Under the pieces are notes generated by a model. It worked only from the letters and a program-made list of their open reading frames with translations, did not search any database and was not told the DNA's origin. A stretch of DNA of 64,000 nt from CAIVPM01 sp964615145 (GTDB lineage: Bacteria > Bacteroidota > Bacteroidia > Chitinophagales > Chitinophagaceae): contig CAZTOP010000005.1 in NCBI GenBank assembly GCA_964615145.1, forward strand, positions 1 to 64,000, read 5' to 3'. Shown here piece after piece: positions 51,216-60,056 of the stretch. Every line of letters begins with the position of its first letter. The first letter of the stretch is position 1. The translations under genes were made by a program, and so were the position numbers.

Positions 51216-51269
51216 AAACCTGCTTCATTTGTTAAAAGGCTTAATTTAATAATGCAATTTTGATGTACA

Positions 51270-51277
51270 TATATTTG
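51270..51277 (+). promoter_or_regulatory. -7 promoter element of the MmcQ/YjbR gene
   Basis: TATATTTG is a full consensus match, 20 nt before the ATG at 51298. Confidence 0.6.
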
Positions 51278-51297
51278 TTACAACTAGCAACAGCACT

Positions 51298-51624
51298 ATG
51301 AACATTGAACAACTACACAATTATGCAATGGATTTGGGCGAGGTAGAAGAGTCACTTCCTTTTGGACCCGATACTATTGTTTATAAAATAAATAATAAAA
51401 TATTTTTGTTAATTGCTGCAGATGAAGACCCACTAAGGTTTAATGTAAAATGCAATCCAGATTTGGCAATTGAATTAAGAGAAAAATATAGCAGTGTTTT
51501 GCCTGGTTATCACATGAATAAAAAACATTGGAACACTATTGTTGTAGATGGTTTGCTTTCATCGCATCAACTAAAGGAATTTATTAAACACTCTTTTGAT
51601 TTAGTAAAAGGGAGGAACAAATAA
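51298..51624 (+). CDS. MmcQ/YjbR-family protein
   Basis: This 108-aa protein matches the YjbR/CyaY-like fold: start helix (LHNYAMDLGEVEESLPFGPD), strands (TIVYKINNKIFLLIA, RFNVKCNPDLAIELRE) and the family ending (MNKKHWNTIVVDGLLSSHQL, then a C-terminal helix). Members have a DNA-binding-like double-wing shape, but the molecular role is unknown. It is convergent with the Omp85-like gene. Confidence 0.92.
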   Translation: MNIEQLHNYAMDLGEVEESLPFGPDTIVYKINNKIFLLIAADEDPLRFNVKCNPDLAIELREKYSSVLPGYHMNKKHWNTIVVDGLLSSHQLKEFIKHSFDLVKGRNK

Positions 51625-51628
51625 ATGG

Positions 51629-53473
51629 CTATCCATTTGCTAGTACAAAATCTGGACGTTTAATGTACTGGCTATTGTATTTGAAACGTAAATCTGTTTT
51701 AAAATCAATTCTATAATTCTCCATACCATAATTAATTCTTGGAAAATAATTAAACCTTAATTCCATTGTTCCAAAAATCAAGGATTCATTTCTGGTTCTT
51801 AATCCAGCACCAAAACTACTGTAAAATTCTCCTTTTGTAATATTGTCAAACGAAGGAATTAAGAAACATCCATTACCAAATAAGAAAGGAGCAAATCTGA
51901 ACCCAAGTATATTCCAACTGCCATAAAAAACTCTTTCTCTTTTTAGTGTAACCCTTGTTTGTGCTGCAATATCTCCATTAGAAATTTCTGGTAACCCAAA
52001 AATGCTATTTAAAAACAAAGGCTGATCAAGTGTTCTATGTATTTGCTGTGTAATACCAAAGTTGGTAAAATTTCTTACTTGCCATTTTTTGCCAAGCTGT
52101 TTTATTTTACTAAAATATTCAAGATTGAAAAGTAAATTAACATCCTCAAATCCTCCATTATATTGAAATCCTCCTGCTCTAAAAGTAAAGTTGTAGTAGT
52201 TACCTTTTTTGCTAAAATAATTTCTTGCAAAGTCAAGTCCTGCATAGGGTCTTGGCTTATCTTGTTTATCTGTCCATCCTCCAATTAAACTTAAACTAAA
52301 TCCTTCTGGAACGTCCTCTTGTCTGCCAAAACCATATATAAATTTTGTTTTATAGAAGTTTTGTTTAAAAATATTAATAGCACCCAATGCACCAGTAATA
52401 TTAGCATAAACATAATTGTAACTATTTTGATATAAGCCAGGCACTTGCTGAAATTGATGATGAAAAACCCTAAGTGCGATAAACTGCCTTATACGTTTTT
52501 GAATATTTTTTTGAAGCAATTTTTTTGCTCCTAAATTAAACCCTCCCCAAGCATCAAAATCTACGAATTCATAATTAAATTTTTTGTCGAAAATAGAATC
52601 TACAATATAGCTATTAGCCGTTCGATGCCAAGACAAATCAACAGTTCCCGTAAAAGGGATATAAGGACTTACCAATGGTTTATCAAGCCTTAAATATGTA
52701 AAAGTTTCTTCGGGTCTGCCACTACTAAATGCAGTATTAAAAGTTTTAAATCCTGCCGAAAAATCTAAAAAAGAACCCCCTATATTTCTTTGCAAAAACT
52801 CTCCACCATAACCCAATTCAGGTCCACGTGTTTCATCGTACAATCCTTTAAAAGCAATCTTTGTAGCATTCCCCAAAAAGTTTTCATCTTTTAATTCGCC
52901 ATCAAAATTATTAGTGCCACTAATATTCAAACTTCCACCAATTGAAAATACATCTTTAGTATAAATAAAAACATCTACAGCATTCCCAAAGTCAACGGGT
53001 TGTATTGTAATTTTTGCGTCTTCCAAATAAGTTTGCTCACGTAAATATCTTTCGTTATCAGCCAATAAATATGGATAAAGTTTGTCTCCTTCTTTAAAAA
53101 ATAAATTATTTCTTATCACTGCTTTTCTCGACTTCCTATGCAATGCAGAGGCTAGTCGGTTTAGAACTCCTTGCTTTCTTTTTGTAGTGTCGTTAATATC
53201 TCTATTCAAATCCAAACTAACAATATGAATGTTTCTGATGGGTAATCCTTTGTATCTATTAAATGGCAAATTATTTTTCACAATTCCGGCAATAGTTAAT
53301 TCAGGTTTGGCTTCATCGGCAGTAATGCCTTTGCCTATACGTCCAAAAATGCCTTTTTGTTTTGCCAAAAAAAATGAATCATATACATATCCAACGCTAT
53401 CTTTTTGTGCAAATAATGGTTGTAGGTATGCAGTAATTAGAAGAATTAATAAAATGCGAATCAATATTTTCAT
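51629..53473 (-). CDS. Omp85/BamA-like outer-membrane protein with one POTRA-like domain
   Basis: This 614-aa protein has a signal peptide (RILLILLITAYLQPLFAQ). A periplasmic part at ~70-185 resembles a POTRA repeat (IRNIHIVSLDLN, NNLFFKEGDKLYPYLLADNE, RYLREQTYLEDAKITI, AVDVFIYTKDVFS). A large barrel of ~400 residues follows (FAPFLFGNGCFLIPSF, SFGAGLRTRNESLIFGT, MELRFNYFPR). One POTRA is fewer than in BamA, and the product may be an assembly/translocation pore or a lipid-handling barrel. Role unknown. Confidence 0.8.
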   Translation of the reverse strand: MKILIRILLILLITAYLQPLFAQKDSVGYVYDSFFLAKQKGIFGRIGKGITADEAKPELTIAGIVKNNLPFNRYKGLPIRNIHIVSLDLNRDINDTTKRKQGVLNRLASALHRKSRKAVIRNNLFFKEGDKLYPYLLADNERYLREQTYLEDAKITIQPVDFGNAVDVFIYTKDVFSIGGSLNISGTNNFDGELKDENFLGNATKIAFKGLYDETRGPELGYGGEFLQRNIGGSFLDFSAGFKTFNTAFSSGRPEETFTYLRLDKPLVSPYIPFTGTVDLSWHRTANSYIVDSIFDKKFNYEFVDFDAWGGFNLGAKKLLQKNIQKRIRQFIALRVFHHQFQQVPGLYQNSYNYVYANITGALGAINIFKQNFYKTKFIYGFGRQEDVPEGFSLSLIGGWTDKQDKPRPYAGLDFARNYFSKKGNYYNFTFRAGGFQYNGGFEDVNLLFNLEYFSKIKQLGKKWQVRNFTNFGITQQIHRTLDQPLFLNSIFGLPEISNGDIAAQTRVTLKRERVFYGSWNILGFRFAPFLFGNGCFLIPSFDNITKGEFYSSFGAGLRTRNESLIFGTMELRFNYFPRINYGMENYRIDFKTDLRFKYNSQYIKRPDFVLANG

Positions 53474-53537
53474 TTAGGGTTCAATACTGCGAACATAATC
53501 GATTTTTACAATTTCCCACTTCGTAATTCATTTGTTT

Positions 53538-53545
53538 TACTTTTG
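53538..53545 (+). promoter_or_regulatory. -7 promoter element immediately before mnmA
   Basis: TACTTTTG is a full consensus match and ends only 4 nt before the ATG at 53550, so the mRNA would be leaderless or nearly so. Confidence 0.6.
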
Positions 53546-53549
53546 CGAA

Positions 53550-54659
53550 ATGAGTAAGAAAGGAAAAGTAATGGTAGCAATGAGTGGCGGTATTGATAGT
53601 ACTGTTACAGCTTTAATGCTCCATCACGAAGGATACGAGGTTTTGGGTATTACAATGAAGACTTGGGATTATGCTACAAGTGGTGGTAATACTACATCAA
53701 AAAAAGAAACAGGATGCTGTAATATTGATAGTTTTAATGATGCTCGCCAAGCAGCAGTGCATCATGGATTTCCGCATTATATTTTAGATATTAGAGATGA
53801 GTTTGGAGATTTTGTAGTCGAGAATTTTGTGGAAGAATATTTAGCTGGCAGAACCCCAAACCCTTGTGTAATGTGCAATACACATATTAAATGGAAAGCA
53901 TTGCTTAAACGTGCCAATGCTTTAGGTTGCGATTTTATTGCAACTGGTCATTATGCAGAAGTAAGACAACACATAAATGGCAGATATGTAATTAGCAAAG
54001 GGCTTGATGAAACAAAAGACCAAAGCTATGTTTTATGGGGTTTAGACCAGGAATTATTAAGCAGAACTATTATGCCATTGGGGAAATATCGCAAAACTGA
54101 AATCAGACAAATGGCTCACGATTTTGGTTATCCCGAATTAGCAAAAAAAAGTGAGAGTTACGAAATTTGTTTTGTGCCTGATAACGACTATCGTGGTTTT
54201 TTAAAACGCAAAGTTGATGGACTTGAAGCACAAGTTGATGGTGGTTGGTTTATAGATAAAACTGGCAAGAAACTTGGCAAGCATAAAGGTTATCCCTTTT
54301 ATACAATTGGACAACGCAAAGGACTTGAAATTGCCTTGGGCAAGCCTGCTTATGTAACAGCAATTGACCCCGAAAATAATACTGTTGTTTTGGGCGAAGA
54401 AACAGATTTAGAACAAAGTGAAATGTTGGTTACTAAAATCAATTGGATGAAGTATGATGGTATTACTGATGGGCAAGAAGCAATTACTAAAATAAGGTAT
54501 AAAGACAAAGGAGCATTAAGTAATTTGTATAATGATGATGCAGGCCTGAAAGTAAAGTTTTATGAAAATGTAAAAAGCATCGCACCTGGGCAAAGTGCTG
54601 TTTTTTATGAAGAGAATGATGTGATAGGAGGAGGCGTTATTCAAAAAGGAATTTTATAG
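53550..54659 (+). CDS. mnmA: tRNA-specific 2-thiouridylase
   Basis: MnmA puts sulfur on U34 of tRNA Lys, Glu and Gln. The frame extends to a TTG at 53532 but this overlaps the -7 element, so the ATG at 53550 is used (369 aa). Motifs are the PP-loop AMSGGIDST at ~10-18, the nucleophile-Cys motif NPCVMCNTHIKW at ~108, the second Cys in YEICFVPDNDYRGF at ~204, and the C-terminal barrel (FYTIGQRKGL, AVFYEENDVIGGG). It lies head-to-head with the Omp85-like gene. Confidence 0.96.
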   Translation: MSKKGKVMVAMSGGIDSTVTALMLHHEGYEVLGITMKTWDYATSGGNTTSKKETGCCNIDSFNDARQAAVHHGFPHYILDIRDEFGDFVVENFVEEYLAGRTPNPCVMCNTHIKWKALLKRANALGCDFIATGHYAEVRQHINGRYVISKGLDETKDQSYVLWGLDQELLSRTIMPLGKYRKTEIRQMAHDFGYPELAKKSESYEICFVPDNDYRGFLKRKVDGLEAQVDGGWFIDKTGKKLGKHKGYPFYTIGQRKGLEIALGKPAYVTAIDPENNTVVLGEETDLEQSEMLVTKINWMKYDGITDGQEAITKIRYKDKGALSNLYNDDAGLKVKFYENVKSIAPGQSAVFYEENDVIGGGVIQKGIL

Positions 54660-54677
54660 AAACAATTATTCAACTCA

Positions 54678-55346
54678 ATGACTAATGATGAGTTTAATAT
54701 ATTAATTAAAGACTTGCAAAGTATTGTAAAATCTATACCAATAAATTGGGGGCAAACTCAAAATGACAATACTGACTTGCAAGTAAATATGTTTGCACTT
54801 AAAACTTACCATCATTTAGAACTGGCAATAGCAAACCTTTCAGAAGAAAAGAAAAATTATTTTAAACGCCGATGGTTTTTGTGGCAATGCAGTAAATGCG
54901 ATGAATTTCTTTTTAGTTTAAATGAAAATGTACAGCCCAATCCGAACAAAAAAGACCAATCTTACGACATAGAATTTAATAATGATGCAGGTTTAAGATT
55001 TGATATTAAAGGCACTCTCGTTCCCAAACAATTTAGAAATAATATTGAAGAAATTATTGCCAATCCACAAGCAATGATTGAGTTTTTTTATCAGCAACAA
55101 AGCAAAGGCGTAAGAGAAAGTTATCAAAACAGATTATTTATTGTTCATCATTCCTTTAGGCAACAAGAAAGAGAAATGTACTTACGTTGCCACTTCGATT
55201 TTAAAAGAAATGTTTTTAAGCAGTATGCTGAAAATATAAAAACCACATCTAATTTTATACAGTACAATACTGCAAAATCTGATGTGGTTTTTATTATAGA
55301 AAACTTAGATAGAACTTTTACAAGTAACATCTATTCTCAATCTTAA
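54678..55346 (+). CDS. Protein of unknown function (possible nuclease-like fold)
   Basis: This 222-aa soluble protein starts 18 nt after mnmA on the same strand. The middle shows a strand pattern YDIEFNNDAGLRFDIKGTLV with a D-x-K (DIK) that resembles the second half of a PD-(D/E)xK nuclease core, and a later basic helix pair (QQEREMYLRCHFDFKRNVF). The catalytic Asp upstream of this could be in NDAG. The assignment is only suggestive. It has no signal peptide and no recognised family. Confidence 0.7.
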   Translation: MTNDEFNILIKDLQSIVKSIPINWGQTQNDNTDLQVNMFALKTYHHLELAIANLSEEKKNYFKRRWFLWQCSKCDEFLFSLNENVQPNPNKKDQSYDIEFNNDAGLRFDIKGTLVPKQFRNNIEEIIANPQAMIEFFYQQQSKGVRESYQNRLFIVHHSFRQQEREMYLRCHFDFKRNVFKQYAENIKTTSNFIQYNTAKSDVVFIIENLDRTFTSNIYSQS

Positions 55347-56401
55347 TTCATTCTTTTTAGCATCACTAAATATGTTGGAAAGTGGTCACTATAACCTCCT
55401 CTGTAAGTTAATCCATCCCAAGTACGCATTGGATACCCTTTATATCTTCCAAAATTTTCAGTCATAAATTCTCTGTTAAAAATATATTGTTTCAAAAAGA
55501 AAAAGCCATCTTGTTTTTTATCAATCCATTTGTTACCAATAACAATTTGGTCGAATAAACCCCAGGCATCCTGATATGCTAAAGTGCCATATCCTTTTTT
55601 ATACATTTCTACCCAAGGGTTAAATAAAGCACCTGGCTTCATTTCATCAATACTAGACTTGCATTTCAATACTTTTGTCATACTTGGGCTAATAGGGTCA
55701 TCATTCAAATCTCCCATAATAATTACCTTTTGTTCTCCTTCTACTTTTGCAATACTATCAATATGATTTTTGCTAACCATAGCAGCAGCTGCTCTTCCTG
55801 GGGCACTTCTTTCTTCTCCTCCTAAACGACTAGGCCAGTGATTAACATAAATGTGAACTGTTTCTCCATCAAGCTTTCCTTTTACCCAAAGCACATCACG
55901 GGTAAAATAAGAGTCTTTAGAACCTTTAGGTAAATCAACAAAAAGTGACCGACTATCTTCTACTACAAAATATTTTGGATTGTATAAAAAACCAACATCA
56001 ACCCCTCTTCTATCTTTACAATCGTAGTGAACAATTTTGTAATTTCTATCTTTTATAGATGGGTGATTTACTAAATCATTTAAAACATTTTCGTTCTCAA
56101 CTTCAGCAACACCTAAAATAGCTGGTCCATCTGGACAAGGAATTCTTTCATCATCAGTACCTATTTTACTAATTACCGAAGCAAGCTTTCCTACTTTATT
56201 TGTGTAAATTGCTGTGTTGTAATTTCTTGCTCCTGTTGGCAAAAATTCTTCATCATCAATTTTAGGATCATCGAGTGTATCGTAAAAATTTTCTAAATTA
56301 TAAAAAGCGACAATTGCTACTTTATAGTTTTGTTTCCCATTAGTTTGAGCATTTACATTAAGACTAACAAATGCTAATAATCCAATCAAAATCTTTTTCA
56401 T
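55343..56401 (-). CDS. Exported endonuclease/exonuclease/phosphatase-fold protein
   Basis: The frame reaches 56422, but the ATG at 56401 starts directly with a signal peptide (KKILIGLLAFVSLNVNAQ), giving 352 aa. The EEP fold motifs are present: AFYNLENFYDT, LGVAEVENENVL (metal Glu), VNHWPSR, MGDLNDDPIS (catalytic Asn/Asp) and the final GGYSDHFPTYL (His). Members act on DNA, RNA, sugars or lipids; the export signal favours an extracytoplasmic nucleic acid or phosphate ester. The stop is convergent with the unknown gene by 4-bp overlap. Confidence 0.9.
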   Translation of the reverse strand: MKKILIGLLAFVSLNVNAQTNGKQNYKVAIVAFYNLENFYDTLDDPKIDDEEFLPTGARNYNTAIYTNKVGKLASVISKIGTDDERIPCPDGPAILGVAEVENENVLNDLVNHPSIKDRNYKIVHYDCKDRRGVDVGFLYNPKYFVVEDSRSLFVDLPKGSKDSYFTRDVLWVKGKLDGETVHIYVNHWPSRLGGEERSAPGRAAAAMVSKNHIDSIAKVEGEQKVIIMGDLNDDPISPSMTKVLKCKSSIDEMKPGALFNPWVEMYKKGYGTLAYQDAWGLFDQIVIGNKWIDKKQDGFFFLKQYIFNREFMTENFGRYKGYPMRTWDGLTYRGGYSDHFPTYLVMLKRMN

Positions 56402-56518
56402 TGCTGCAATATTAATTCGCAAACATAGTAAAGCATTGTCAAACCAAGTTTTAAATATATGTTAATGTAACTATACTTTAATTCACAATTAATTCTGCTA
56501 TCTGTTTTATTTACTCCT

Positions 56519-56526
56519 TACTTTTG
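56519..56526 (+). promoter_or_regulatory. -7 promoter element immediately before the beta-helix lipoprotein gene
   Basis: TACTTTTG is a full match; its final G is 6 nt before the ATG at 56532, again predicting a leaderless or near-leaderless mRNA. Confidence 0.6.
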
Positions 56527-56531
56527 ATGCA

Positions 56532-57953
56532 ATGAAAAAAGTATTTCCTAATAATACACTAAAAACAGTTGTTTGTTGCATCATACTTTTGATGTTTTTA
56601 ATTCCTGCTTGCAAAAAAGATGGCTTTATCACAAGTGCTTATGCCATTTTACGTACATCTGAAGATACATTGCATTTTGATACAGTTTTTACATCTTTAG
56701 GCTCTACAACCCAATATTTAAAAGTGTTTAATGGAAATGATAGTAAACTGCGTCTCACAAATATTCAGTTGATGGGCGGTGCAAGTTCTTTTTTTAAATT
56801 AAATGTGGATGGAATAGCAGGTACAAACTTTTCAAATATAGACCTTGAGGCTAATGATAGTTTATATATGTTTACTACTGTTCGTATAGATCCTACTATT
56901 GCTAATATCCCTTTTTTAGTAAGAGATAGTATTAAAATTGAATACAATGGAAATACTAAATGGATACAATTACAAGCTTATGGTAAAAATGCAAGATTTT
57001 TAAAAAATGTAGTTGTAACAAAAGACAGCAGTTTTACCAATGAGTTGCCAATAGTAATTTTAGGCAGTTTATATGTAAGTGAAAATAAAAAATTAACTAT
57101 ACAAAAAGGTACACAATTATTTATTCATCCTAATGCACCTATTGTTATTGATGGTAGCTTAATTGCAATTGGAGATACTGCTGCAAGCGATAAAATAATT
57201 TTTCAAGGTTTAAGAATTGATGCACCATATAAAGATTATCCTGGTAGCTGGCCAGGTTTATATTTTAGAGAAAATAGTAAAGATAATATGCTACAATATT
57301 GCATTATTAAAAATGCTTATCAAGGTGTTGTTGCCACAGCTCCATCTGTAAATGCAAATCCCAAACTCACTTTAAACGAGTGTATTTTTGATAATATTTA
57401 TGATGTTGCTATTGGTGGAGCCAATACTAAAATTCAAGGTAGAAACTGTTTAGTAAGCAATGTTGGATATGGATTGTATGCTTTATCTGGTGGCGATTAC
57501 AATTTTGACCATTGCACATTTGCAAGTATTAGCAACTATTATTTATCTCACAAAAATCCTTTAATTACACTGAGCAACACTAATGACAAGGATGTTTTAT
57601 TTAACACTCTAAATGCTACTATTAATAATAGTATTGTGTATGGCGAAGGTGGCTTTGTTGATGATGAAATTGTTACAGTAAAAAAAGCCGGAACTGGATT
57701 TAATGTTTCAATGACCAACGTATTGTATAAGCATAAAAACATTCCAGCAAACATTACTTTTATTAATCCTTTAACTGCAAATAATCCTCTTTTCAGTTCC
57801 ATTGATTACAGTAAAAGAATATTTGACTTTACTTTGCAAAATAATTCCCCTTGCATAGATGCAGCAACGGGCTCCACACTTAGTTTTGATTTACTTGGAA
57901 AAATCAGGCCTGTTGGAGCATCTGCTGATGTAGGCTGTTATGAAAAACAATAA
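56532..57953 (+). CDS. Beta-helix lipoprotein of unknown function
   Basis: This 473-aa protein has a lipoprotein signal (VVCCIILLMFLIPAC, Cys at ~27). An Ig-like domain follows (TLHFDTVFTSLGSTTQYLKV at ~45-140). From ~180 it is a right-handed beta-helix (GSLYVSENKKLTIQKGTQLF, VIDGSLIAIGDTAASDKIIF, LQYCIIKNAYQGVVATA), ending with a typical last turn (CIDAATGSTLSFDLLGKIRP). It is probably on the cell surface. It is 9 nt upstream of a glutathione peroxidase gene, but no functional link is evident. It is a different protein from the TonB-linked beta-helix at 12360. Confidence 0.85.
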   Translation: MKKVFPNNTLKTVVCCIILLMFLIPACKKDGFITSAYAILRTSEDTLHFDTVFTSLGSTTQYLKVFNGNDSKLRLTNIQLMGGASSFFKLNVDGIAGTNFSNIDLEANDSLYMFTTVRIDPTIANIPFLVRDSIKIEYNGNTKWIQLQAYGKNARFLKNVVVTKDSSFTNELPIVILGSLYVSENKKLTIQKGTQLFIHPNAPIVIDGSLIAIGDTAASDKIIFQGLRIDAPYKDYPGSWPGLYFRENSKDNMLQYCIIKNAYQGVVATAPSVNANPKLTLNECIFDNIYDVAIGGANTKIQGRNCLVSNVGYGLYALSGGDYNFDHCTFASISNYYLSHKNPLITLSNTNDKDVLFNTLNATINNSIVYGEGGFVDDEIVTVKKAGTGFNVSMTNVLYKHKNIPANITFINPLTANNPLFSSIDYSKRIFDFTLQNNSPCIDAATGSTLSFDLLGKIRPVGASADVGCYEKQ

Positions 57954-57962
57954 AAAATAAAT

Positions 57963-58499
57963 ATGAAAGCAACTCTTTTAATGATCAGTTTTTTTTCGCT
58001 ATTATCTTTTAGTATGATACAAAAACCTAAAAGTATTTATCAATTTAAAGTAAAAGCAATAGATGGAACAACAATAGATTTTTCAAAATTTAAAGGTAAA
58101 AAAGTATTAATTGTAAATACTGCATCTGCTTGTGGCTTTACACCACAATATGAGGGTTTGCAAAAGTTATATGAGCAACACAAAGACAAACTTGTTATTG
58201 TTGGATTTCCTTGCAATCAATTTGGTGGTCAAGAATCTGGCTCAGAAACAGAAATTCAAACTTTTTGTAAAAGTAGATACGGTGTTACATTTCCCTTAAC
58301 ATCAAAAATTGATGTAAAGGGAGAAAATATTGCACCAATTTATAAATGGCTTTGCAATAAAACAGAAAATGGAGTTTTAGATGCTACGATAAAATGGAAT
58401 TTTAATAAATTTATGATTGATGAAAATGGTAAACTTTTAGCCTATTTCCCAAGCAATACAAAACCAGATAGTAATGAAATTTTAGGTTTACTTAAATAA
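57963..58499 (+). CDS. Glutathione peroxidase-type thiol peroxidase
   Basis: This 178-aa protein has the GPx thioredoxin fold: the peroxidatic Cys (not Sec) in NTASACGFTPQYEGL, the Gln motif FPCNQFGGQE and the Trp/Asn motif KWNFNKFMID. A hydrophobic start (TLLMISFFSLLSFSMIQ) suggests export or membrane anchoring. It would reduce hydrogen peroxide or lipid hydroperoxides with thioredoxin. It lies 9 nt after the beta-helix gene. Confidence 0.93.
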   Translation: MKATLLMISFFSLLSFSMIQKPKSIYQFKVKAIDGTTIDFSKFKGKKVLIVNTASACGFTPQYEGLQKLYEQHKDKLVIVGFPCNQFGGQESGSETEIQTFCKSRYGVTFPLTSKIDVKGENIAPIYKWLCNKTENGVLDATIKWNFNKFMIDENGKLLAYFPSNTKPDSNEILGLLK

Positions 58500-58537
58500 C
58501 AAAAATTAGTAAAACAACTTTTATAGGCTTTACTAAT

Positions 58538-58545
58538 TATATTTG
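58538..58545 (+). promoter_or_regulatory. -7 promoter element before the 214-aa lipoprotein gene
   Basis: TATATTTG is a full consensus match, 26 nt before the ATG at 58572. Confidence 0.6.
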
Positions 58546-58571
58546 AATACAAATAATTTAACTATTTTTTT

Positions 58572-59216
58572 ATGACTCACAAAATTATCAAGTCGGCATT
58601 GTTTATATTATCTGCAACATTAATATTTGTTGCTTGTGCTCCCAAGAAAAAAGTTACTGCACCCGTAACAACAGCCCCAACAGTTCAAGCACCTAAGGTA
58701 GAAGAGCCTGCAGGAAATTTGGTTCCATTTACTCGTGAATTATTTTTTAAACTAAAAGAAAATGGATTAGATATAAAAAAATTAAAATTTTATGTTGATA
58801 AAACTATTGTTTTAAACAGAGTTGCTGCACAAGACAATCTGGAAATTAATGAGCTTACTGGAACCTTAATCAAAAAAACAGGCATCACAGATAATCAAAT
58901 AAAAATTACGCCTCAAGTTTCTGGAATCATTGAAACTATAGAAGCTGATGGAGTAAGATTAAATTTTGGAAGACCAAACAGCTCTTTGAAATTCATTAAC
59001 AATAGTGCATCTCCAAAATTTTTCTCTTTTGCAACAGAGAAAATGGATAAAGCAACAGGTGCAGTAGATGTAACCTACAATAATGGAACTTACAAAGCAA
59101 CAAATGAAAGTAATGGTGCTCCTACAGACATTAAATTAATGATAAAACAATTGGACATTGAAACAGGAATGAATAAACCTGTAATAGAACCAGGAGCTGG
59201 CAAGCTATTATATTAA
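58572..59216 (+). CDS. Lipoprotein of unknown function
   Basis: This 214-aa protein has a lipobox (LFILSATLIFVAC, Cys at ~22). A Pro/Thr/Val linker (VTAPVTTAPTVQAPKVEEP) follows, then a ~165-residue domain (FTRELFFKLKENGLDIKKLK, NGTYKATNESNGAPTDIKLM) of mixed alpha/beta character. No family is recognised. It has its own -7 element and is followed by a bidirectional terminator. Confidence 0.75.
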   Translation: MTHKIIKSALFILSATLIFVACAPKKKVTAPVTTAPTVQAPKVEEPAGNLVPFTRELFFKLKENGLDIKKLKFYVDKTIVLNRVAAQDNLEINELTGTLIKKTGITDNQIKITPQVSGIIETIEADGVRLNFGRPNSSLKFINNSASPKFFSFATEKMDKATGAVDVTYNNGTYKATNESNGAPTDIKLMIKQLDIETGMNKPVIEPGAGKLLY

Positions 59217-59229
59217 TCTTTTTCAACTA

Positions 59230-59269
59230 TTAACAATAAATGCAGCTTAGTAGCTGCATTTATTGTTAA
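59230..59269. terminator. Bidirectional terminator between convergent genes
   Basis: An 18-bp perfect stem (59230-59247 with 59252-59269) has loop TAGT. It lies 13 nt past the lipoprotein stop and 12 nt past the methyltransferase stop. Confidence 0.88.
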
Positions 59270-59281
59270 AGGAATGTTGAA

Positions 59282-60031
59282 TTATTTTTTTATCATTAGT
59301 GATATCGATACACCAAATGGAAAACGAATTGATTTTAGCAAAAATTTCTCAAGTAAGAAAATTTTATAAAACAATTTATTTAGGAAGCCTGTATTAAATC
59401 TTGCAAAGTCACTTTCTGCATTATCAGTTTTCTTCACTTTATTCTTTTGAAAAGGCCACATTAAAATTCTTACAGTAGCAATGGGACAAAAGAAGAAAAA
59501 GTTGAAATAAGATTTGAATAGAACACTAGCATCTTCAACTTTAAACAAATTTCTAAACTGATTTATTTTATATCTGCGATGATGATGATTGATAACATCG
59601 TGTTCGCTCCAAAGCAGCATAAATGCGGGAACTGTTGCAAATACAAGACCGTCTTTTTTACAAACTCTCAACATTTCACTTGCAGCTTTAGCATCATCTT
59701 CCACGTGTTCTATTACATCAAAAGCACAAACTAAGTCAAAGCTATTATCCGCAAAATCAAGTTCAGTTATTGAGCCTTGTAGTGCAGATATATGCAGCAC
59801 TTCATTTAAAAACTGACAACAATCTTCATCATATTCAATAGAAGTAACATCGCCAAATTTTTCCAGCATTGCAGTACCGCCACCAGTTGCCGTTCCAATG
59901 TTTAGTATCTTTAATCTCTTATCTGGAGTAGTATTTTTTCTGATGATACTTTCTAAAATTTCGCCCCTTGCCATAAACCACCAATGTTCACGCTCCAATC
60001 TATAATACTCTTTATAATATTGTTTATCCAT
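59282..60031 (-). CDS. Class I SAM-dependent methyltransferase
   Basis: This 249-aa protein has the Rossmann methyltransferase core: motif I (ILNIGTATGGGTAMLEKFG), the acidic loop (SIEYDED), motif II/III (DLVCAFDVIEHVEDDAKA) and the following ATVPAFMLLWSEHDVINHHH. A preceding helix (YRLEREHWWFMARGEIL) is typical of sugar- or lipid-modifying methyltransferases. A hydrophobic stretch near the C-terminus (YFNFFFFCPIATVRILMWPF) may contact the membrane. The substrate is unknown. It starts 25 nt after the CvfB-like gene. Confidence 0.9.
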   Translation of the reverse strand: MDKQYYKEYYRLEREHWWFMARGEILESIIRKNTTPDKRLKILNIGTATGGGTAMLEKFGDVTSIEYDEDCCQFLNEVLHISALQGSITELDFADNSFDLVCAFDVIEHVEDDAKAASEMLRVCKKDGLVFATVPAFMLLWSEHDVINHHHRRYKINQFRNLFKVEDASVLFKSYFNFFFFCPIATVRILMWPFQKNKVKKTDNAESDFARFNTGFLNKLFYKIFLLEKFLLKSIRFPFGVSISLMIKK

Positions 60032-60056
60032 AATATGCTAAAGCAAATTTTTTATA

